The notes under the pieces are model-generated. The model was not told the DNA's origin, did no database searches, and was given only the letters and a program-made list of their open reading frames with translations. Positions 20,047 to 22,929 of a stretch of DNA of 22,929 bases are shown here, in pieces. The stretch's first letter is position 1. Every line of letters starts with the position of its first letter. A program made the position numbers and the translations under genes. This DNA is from 2-12-FULL-41-17 sp964562855 (GTDB lineage Bacteria > Patescibacteriota > Microgenomatia > Curtissbacterales > GWA2-41-24): contig CAZLVB010000011.1 in assembly GCA_964562855.1 (NCBI GenBank), positions 1 through 22,929 of the forward strand, written 5' to 3'.

Positions 20047-20520
20047 TTAAATAAATTTATGCAGATTCATAGCCAAAAGATATCCAGCAACTTGTACTAA
20101 TATTGGAGGCAAAGTGATTGCTAAACTTATTAGTGTAGCTTTATTTACACTTTCTCCATTCTTTCTCTTTGAAATTAAATAGAAAGCAAAGCCAAAATTA
20201 GCAAACACAATAAGTATTAGCGCTAGGACTGGAAGAATCGTCATTGGAAGAGTTTGTTGCCCGATAGGGCTAGTAACATTCAGAAATTTTACTACTCTAA
20301 ACAGAACAAGTGAATTCATCACAAGCAGTGCTAAGTAAAGAACGCCACCAACCAACGAAATAATTACAGGTACCATAGATAACTTAGCTGTTGAAAGATT
20401 TTGTGAAGGAGGAACTTGGATTATCGGCTGGTTCTGAGTTTGTGATAAAGGGCTTGATTGAATATTAGGAGCGGAACCTTGAGTAGGACCTACTACGTTC
20501 GGATTAACTGGTTCATCCAT
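20047..20520 (-). CDS. Small membrane protein with Pro/Gln-rich N-terminus
   Basis: 157 residues from the ATG at 20520 (MDEPVNPNVVGPTQGS). About 45 residues rich in Pro, Gln, Ser and Asn are followed by three hydrophobic segments (about 50-72, 93-115, 128-150) with the basic loop SKRKNGES between the last two. This layout is common in small CPR envelope proteins cotranscribed with pilin-like genes. No enzyme motif is seen and I do not recognise the family. The frame extends to a TTG at 20529, which would run into the -10 box. Confidence 0.55.
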   Translation of the reverse strand: MDEPVNPNVVGPTQGSAPNIQSSPLSQTQNQPIIQVPPSQNLSTAKLSMVPVIISLVGGVLYLALLVMNSLVLFRVVKFLNVTSPIGQQTLPMTILPVLALILIVFANFGFAFYLISKRKNGESVNKATLISLAITLPPILVQVAGYLLAMNLHKFI

Positions 20521-20530
20521 ATATCTCAAG

Positions 20531-20536
20531 TTTATA
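20531..20536 (-). promoter_or_regulatory. -10 box of the pilin-like operon
   Basis: TATAAA on the minus strand, 10 nt before the ATG at 20520. It predicts a leader of about 4 nt. Confidence 0.4.
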
Positions 20537-20733
20537 ACACTAAATTAATTATTAAAAGCAGCTAACTAAACACTCTCCTCCACGGCACTTTCGCCTTAAC
20601 AATCCTCCCCGCCTGATCTCTGTCGGAAATGATTCTTTCTTTTCGCAGTTTTGGCAGTCTAAATTTAAGTTCAAATGGAAGCAGCCTCAGCTTGGAATGT
20701 CGGTTTAAGGCCCAACTATCCCAATAGAAAGAT

Positions 20734-21144
20734 TCATGTTTTGATTTTTTTGCTATGAAGTTTGAGCCAATTTGCAATTTGATCCACTGTCCAATCATCG
20801 TTGTGTGCTTGAAGTGTAAACTTAACTCCTTCTTGACGAGTAAAAATTACTACCCATCCATTGTATTCCAGAAAAAGAACAGCACTGAAAAGCGAAGTTC
20901 TTTTGTTGCCATCAAAAAACGGGTGATTATTTATTATTGAATGAAACATAGCTGCGGCTTTCTCAAAGATTGTTTTGTATGCATCCGCAAGACCCGCAGA
21001 CATTTGTGGTCTACCTACAGCAAGTCTCACAAAATTTAACTCTCGGACTCCATGAAGACCGCCATATTTAGAAATCATTTCCTCATTTATGGCAATTAAT
21101 TCCGCTTCGGAGAGATATTTCAGATTTTTGCCAGATCTTGCCAT
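20734..21144 (-). CDS. Doc/Fic-family toxin (death-on-curing)
   Basis: 136 residues. The Fic core HPFFDGNKR (His74 to Arg82), followed by TSLFSAVLFLEYNGW, fits the Doc branch, which phosphorylates EF-Tu in the P1 phage protein. LSEAELIAINEEMISKYGGLHGVRELNFVRLAVGRP is the characteristic N-terminal part. The gene starts inside the AbrB-type antitoxin gene (25-nt overlap), which is the usual sign of a coupled toxin-antitoxin pair. The about 200 nt downstream hold no gene I can support. Confidence 0.88.
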   Translation of the reverse strand: MARSGKNLKYLSEAELIAINEEMISKYGGLHGVRELNFVRLAVGRPQMSAGLADAYKTIFEKAAAMFHSIINNHPFFDGNKRTSLFSAVLFLEYNGWVVIFTRQEGVKFTLQAHNDDWTVDQIANWLKLHSKKIKT

Positions 21145-21359
21145 ACCCCGGAGTATTTTTTGGAGATTTTTTTGATCAGCTTTGCAACCTCAGAATCTAT
21201 TTCTGTAGGCGCCTTAGCTCTTTTAGGGGTAACAAGCAAGAGCCCTTTCCCGGTCTTTTCCCAAGCAATCTGAGAACCGCTTTTGATGTCCAGTTCCTCG
21301 GCAAGCGGTTTGGGTACGGTTACTGCAAGAGAATTACCATTTACAAATACTTTTTGCAT
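21120..21359 (-). CDS. AbrB/MazE-type (SpoVT-AbrB fold) antitoxin
   Basis: 79 residues from the ATG at 21359 (MQKVFVNGNSLAVTVPKPLA, then EELDIKSGSQI). This is a swapped-hairpin DNA-binding domain; the tail (about 50-79) probably covers the toxin. It is paired with the overlapping Doc toxin. The promoter has a direct repeat over its spacer, suggesting autoregulation. A longer frame that runs upstream across an N gap into GTPase-like sequence is an artefact. Confidence 0.85.
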   Translation of the reverse strand: MQKVFVNGNSLAVTVPKPLAEELDIKSGSQIAWEKTGKGLLLVTPKRAKAPTEIDSEVAKLIKKISKKYSGVWQDLAKI

Positions 21360-21368
21360 TACCTTTCT

Positions 21369-21397
21369 ATTGTACTGACAATGTACTGACTTGTCAA
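21369..21397 (-). promoter_or_regulatory. Consensus promoter with operator-like repeats, AbrB/Doc module
   Basis: On the minus strand, TTGACA (21392-21397), a 17-nt spacer, then TACAAT (21369-21374). The spacer contains GTCAGTACA twice with an 11-nt period, about one helical turn, so two antitoxin dimers could bind the same face. The ATG is only 9 nt after the -10. Confidence 0.7.
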
Positions 21398-21415
21398 TAT
21401 TATCCTCTAAAGCGC

Positions 21416-21549
21416 TTACCCTGACCGGAGCGACGAGCATTATAAAGCTTGTTCTTTCCATCATTANNNNNNNNNNTACTTGAGCCAACCCCGAGAGTTT
21501 ACCCTGAGCGGAGCGAAGGGCATTAAAAAGCGTGCTCTTTCCAACATTA
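21416..21549. repeat. 51-bp imperfect direct repeat flanking an assembly gap
   Basis: Copies at 21416-21466 and 21499-21549 match at 44 of 51 positions by my count. Each contains a CCCTGAGCGGAGCG-type repeat and a P-loop coding part. A run of ten Ns (21467-21476) directly abuts the first copy, so the true length between them is unknown. Confidence 0.8.
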
Positions 21550-21590
21550 GGCAACCCAACTATCCCGACGCTCAGTCCATAAACTGACAT
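21478..21590 (-). pseudogene. 5' fragment of a YchF/Obg-type P-loop GTPase
   Basis: From the ATG at 21590 the frame reads MSVYGLSVGIVGLPNVGKST and LFNAL, a G1/P-loop start like YchF. It then runs into a palindromic repeat (RSAQGKLSGLAQV) and the N gap. The intact ychF at 18392-19480 has a different DNA sequence here, so this is a paralogous remnant or a contig end, not a copy of that gene. No downstream GTPase motifs occur in the window. Confidence 0.6.
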
Positions 21591-21595
21591 TTTAG

Positions 21596-22018
21596 CTACA
21601 AATATTCTTTTATAAACTCGCCTGGTGTAACATTATTAATCGGTAATTTGACAGCTCGCACTTTTAAAGATAAAAAATGTTTTTTGTCGAGAGTCATTAG
21701 AAAATTCGCCTTTGATTTTATAGCTGATGCTAATATTGGAGCGTCCTTATCGCTGACTAGCTTGCCGAATTTTTGTTTTGCCACCATACGATCTGACTCA
21801 ACCAAATCTATACCTAAACCGTGCAATTGATAGAATCTGTCTAACGCTTCTTCTGTAGATTTAATTCTCAAATTTTTCTCTGCCTCCTTGAGCGCCAGCC
21901 TGGAGGTTACTATTTTTAAATCGCCTAATCTTGCTAAATTTATAATAAAAGCTGACCCTCCGGACTGTGAATGGCAAGCAGCAAAAATTACATTTGCGTC
22001 AAGAAAAACAGTTATCAC
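21596..22018 (-). CDS. PIN-domain ribonuclease toxin
   Basis: 140 residues. Acidic residues expected for the PIN active site are Asp7 (FLDANV), Glu45 (ALKEAE), Asp92 (SDKDAPILASAI) and Asp111 (MTLDKKHF). PIN toxins cleave tRNA, rRNA or mRNA. It starts with GTG overlapping the stop of the Phd-type antitoxin (GTGA, 22015-22018), which supports a bicistronic toxin-antitoxin unit of the VapBC kind with a Phd/YefM partner. Confidence 0.85.
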   Translation of the reverse strand: MITVFLDANVIFAACHSQSGGSAFIINLARLGDLKIVTSRLALKEAEKNLRIKSTEEALDRFYQLHGLGIDLVESDRMVAKQKFGKLVSDKDAPILASAIKSKANFLMTLDKKHFLSLKVRAVKLPINNVTPGEFIKEYL

Positions 22019-22275
22019 TTGGAAAGAAGCTTTTTAACCTTGGCAGCAAGTTCTGGCGTTAATTTATCAAGTTCCATAAATTCTTTGATTTCACTATTAC
22101 TGTATTCTCTAATGTCTGGATCTTCAAAATATCTCTCGTAATCCTCGATAGGAACAATAACTGCCATCGGTTTCTTATTTCTCCGAACAATAAATCGAGA
22201 TTTTTTATAAAATGTCTCATCCAACACTCTGCCAGGGCTTTTTCTCAAATCTATCATACTTATATTTCTAATCAT
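22015..22275 (-). CDS. Phd/YefM-type antitoxin
   Basis: 86 residues. RNISMIDLRKSPGRVLDE, RFIVRRNKKPMAVIVPIEDYERY is the Phd/YefM DNA-binding fold; the tail after residue 50 should bind the PIN toxin. The ATG at 22275 is preferred to the internal one at 22257, because the first strand (RNISMID) is part of the fold. A consensus promoter leaves almost no leader. Confidence 0.85.
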   Translation of the reverse strand: MIRNISMIDLRKSPGRVLDETFYKKSRFIVRRNKKPMAVIVPIEDYERYFEDPDIREYSNSEIKEFMELDKLTPELAAKVKKLLSK

Positions 22276-22284
22276 ATTGTTACA

Positions 22285-22312
22285 ATTATAGCAATTACTA
22301 CAGTTTTGTCAA
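22285..22312 (-). promoter_or_regulatory. Consensus promoter of the Phd/PIN module
   Basis: TTGACA (22307-22312), 16-nt spacer, perfect TATAAT (22285-22290) on the minus strand. The predicted start is near 22278, 3 nt before the ATG. The strongest promoter match in the window. Confidence 0.8.
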
Positions 22313-22421
22313 TATCACCAAAAGAAATAATAAAAAAGAGGATGTGTCAAACTAGTTCACATTGAAGGTGGATTAAAAAGGTGGATTAAAGTACTTTGAT
22401 TAATTTTACAACTCATAATGC

Positions 22422-22679
22422 TCATCTATATAAATTGCTGTGAGAGTCGATTGCTACAAAAAGCGCACTATCAGTCTCTCTTTTAAAGATCGCACGTACA
22501 TTACCTGTCACGTTTATACTTCTATAACCCAACCATTTACCTTTTAATGCATGGTTATTTAAAATTTCATTAAACTCGTCTTGCTTGAAAATCCTAAGTC
22601 GATCATCAAATTGCTTTCTGAGCTTTTTGTGGGATTTTTTGTAACTCTTTTTGAAATCTTTATGAAAGACAATTATCAT
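22422..22679 (-). CDS. RelE/YafQ-type mRNA interferase toxin
   Basis: 85 residues from the ATG at 22679 (MIIVFHKDFKKSYKKSHKKL). The C-terminal half, HALKGKWLGYRSINVTGNVRAIF and AIDSHSNLY, is typical of RelE/ParE-superfamily toxins. Related proteins cut mRNA on the ribosome. The ATG overlaps the antitoxin stop (ATGA, 22676-22679), so the longer frame to a TTG at 22694 is not needed. The 22276-22421 spacer downstream holds the Phd/PIN promoter and a short direct repeat (GGTGGATTAAA twice). Confidence 0.85.
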   Translation of the reverse strand: MIIVFHKDFKKSYKKSHKKLRKQFDDRLRIFKQDEFNEILNNHALKGKWLGYRSINVTGNVRAIFKRETDSALFVAIDSHSNLYR

Positions 22680-22929
22680 TGGGAGTTCAGCCAATTAATG
22701 GCTTCTTCCGCCGATTCAAAGCGAGGAGACAAGTTACGCTGATGCTTTAAATCTTCTTCTATACCTTCCAGGTACTTTTCAAACTCGGGAGTCATCTGGG
22801 GTGCATCCGAGAAAATTACTTCTCTGGTTCTAATAAAATTCCTCAAAGACGCATTAATAACGTCGCTAAGGTTCAAGCCCATTTTTTTAGCAAGCTTTTG
22901 GGCGTTTTCCTTAACTTCTTTATTTGCCT
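22676..22929 (-). CDS. RelB/DinJ-type antitoxin (5' end outside window)
   Basis: An open frame of 84 residues runs to the window edge. The internal ATG at 22882 is not the start, because in-frame residues before it (NKEVKENAQKLAKKMGLNLS) are the ribbon-helix-helix helix A region of RelB/DinJ, and DVINASLRNFIRTREV is helix B. The C-terminal part (FEKYLEGIEEDLKHQRNL) wraps the toxin. Coupled to the RelE-type gene by a 4-nt overlap. Confidence 0.8.
   Translation of the reverse strand, partial: ANKEVKENAQKLAKKMGLNLSDVINASLRNFIRTREVIFSDAPQMTPEFEKYLEGIEEDLKHQRNLSPRFESAEEAINWLNSQ

Noticed and set aside
20562..20798. Minus-strand frame of 78 codons after doc
   Set aside because: It overlaps the doc 3' end by 65 nt in another frame, has no recognised motif and no promoter. 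The part after doc (20562-20733) might be a remnant (it reads ERIISDRDQAGRIVKAKVPW), but I cannot name it.
21120..21590. Single 156-codon frame joining a GTPase start to the AbrB antitoxin
   Set aside because: It crosses ten Ns and a promoter. The antitoxin has its own start at 21359, and the GTPase part is a fragment.
22321..22421. Direct repeat GGTGGATTAAA as an attachment site
   Set aside because: Only two short copies lie next to each other, with no integrase or matching copy elsewhere in the window.

Overview
The window looks like a chromosomal segment of a Candidate Phyla Radiation (Patescibacteria) bacterium, perhaps from the Microgenomates side. This is inferred from compact, overlapping housekeeping genes with many GTG starts, weak or absent Shine-Dalgarno sites, shortened or oddly extended translation proteins (RF1, HisRS, bL31, bS6), an archaeal-type fructose-1,6-bisphosphate aldolase/phosphatase and many short palindromic repeats. 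TGA acts as a normal stop. No database search was possible, so the lineage is a guess.

Layout. 1-454 is the N-terminal part of a Kef-type antiporter (minus strand), followed by a cluster of hairpin repeats (455-601). 561-3097 is a minus-strand, overlapping operon: a divergent Lgt-like membrane protein, a DksA/TraR-type zinc-finger protein, LspA and an RluD-type pseudouridine synthase. A YdjM/DUF457-like membrane protein (3198-3689) diverges from it. 3699-5242 holds EF-P and a NIF3-family protein. 5329-5679 is a tRNA-Leu(CAA) preceded on the same strand by two tandem tRNA-Leu 5'-half look-alikes and a promoter. DnaB (with six 21-bp repeats at its N-terminus) and a metallo-beta-lactamase-fold hydrolase follow. 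8137-14605 is mainly plus strand: an anchored exported protein, a HisRS without its anticodon-binding domain, an EamA transporter, FBP aldolase/phosphatase, bL31, RF1 with a paralogous 3' fragment behind it, and a DedA protein.

14608-19480 is a minus-strand block read in the order ychF, rpsF, ssb, rpsR, ctpA, htrA, joining translation, DNA binding and envelope proteolysis. 19515-20520 encodes a pilin-like anchored protein and a small membrane protein. The right end (20734-22929) is an accessory island with three toxin-antitoxin modules (AbrB/Doc, Phd/PIN, RelB/RelE), a P-loop GTPase fragment and a 10-N assembly gap flanked by 51-bp imperfect repeats.

Three themes stand out. First, palindromic elements have entered essential genes without breaking the frame: a 38-39 bp element is shared by rluD and ychF, and a 24-bp unit lies in prfA. 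Second, the tRNA-Leu array has hairpins with compensatory differences in place of the D-loop. Third, many predicted -10 boxes sit only 5-10 nt before the start codon, which predicts leaderless or nearly leaderless mRNAs.
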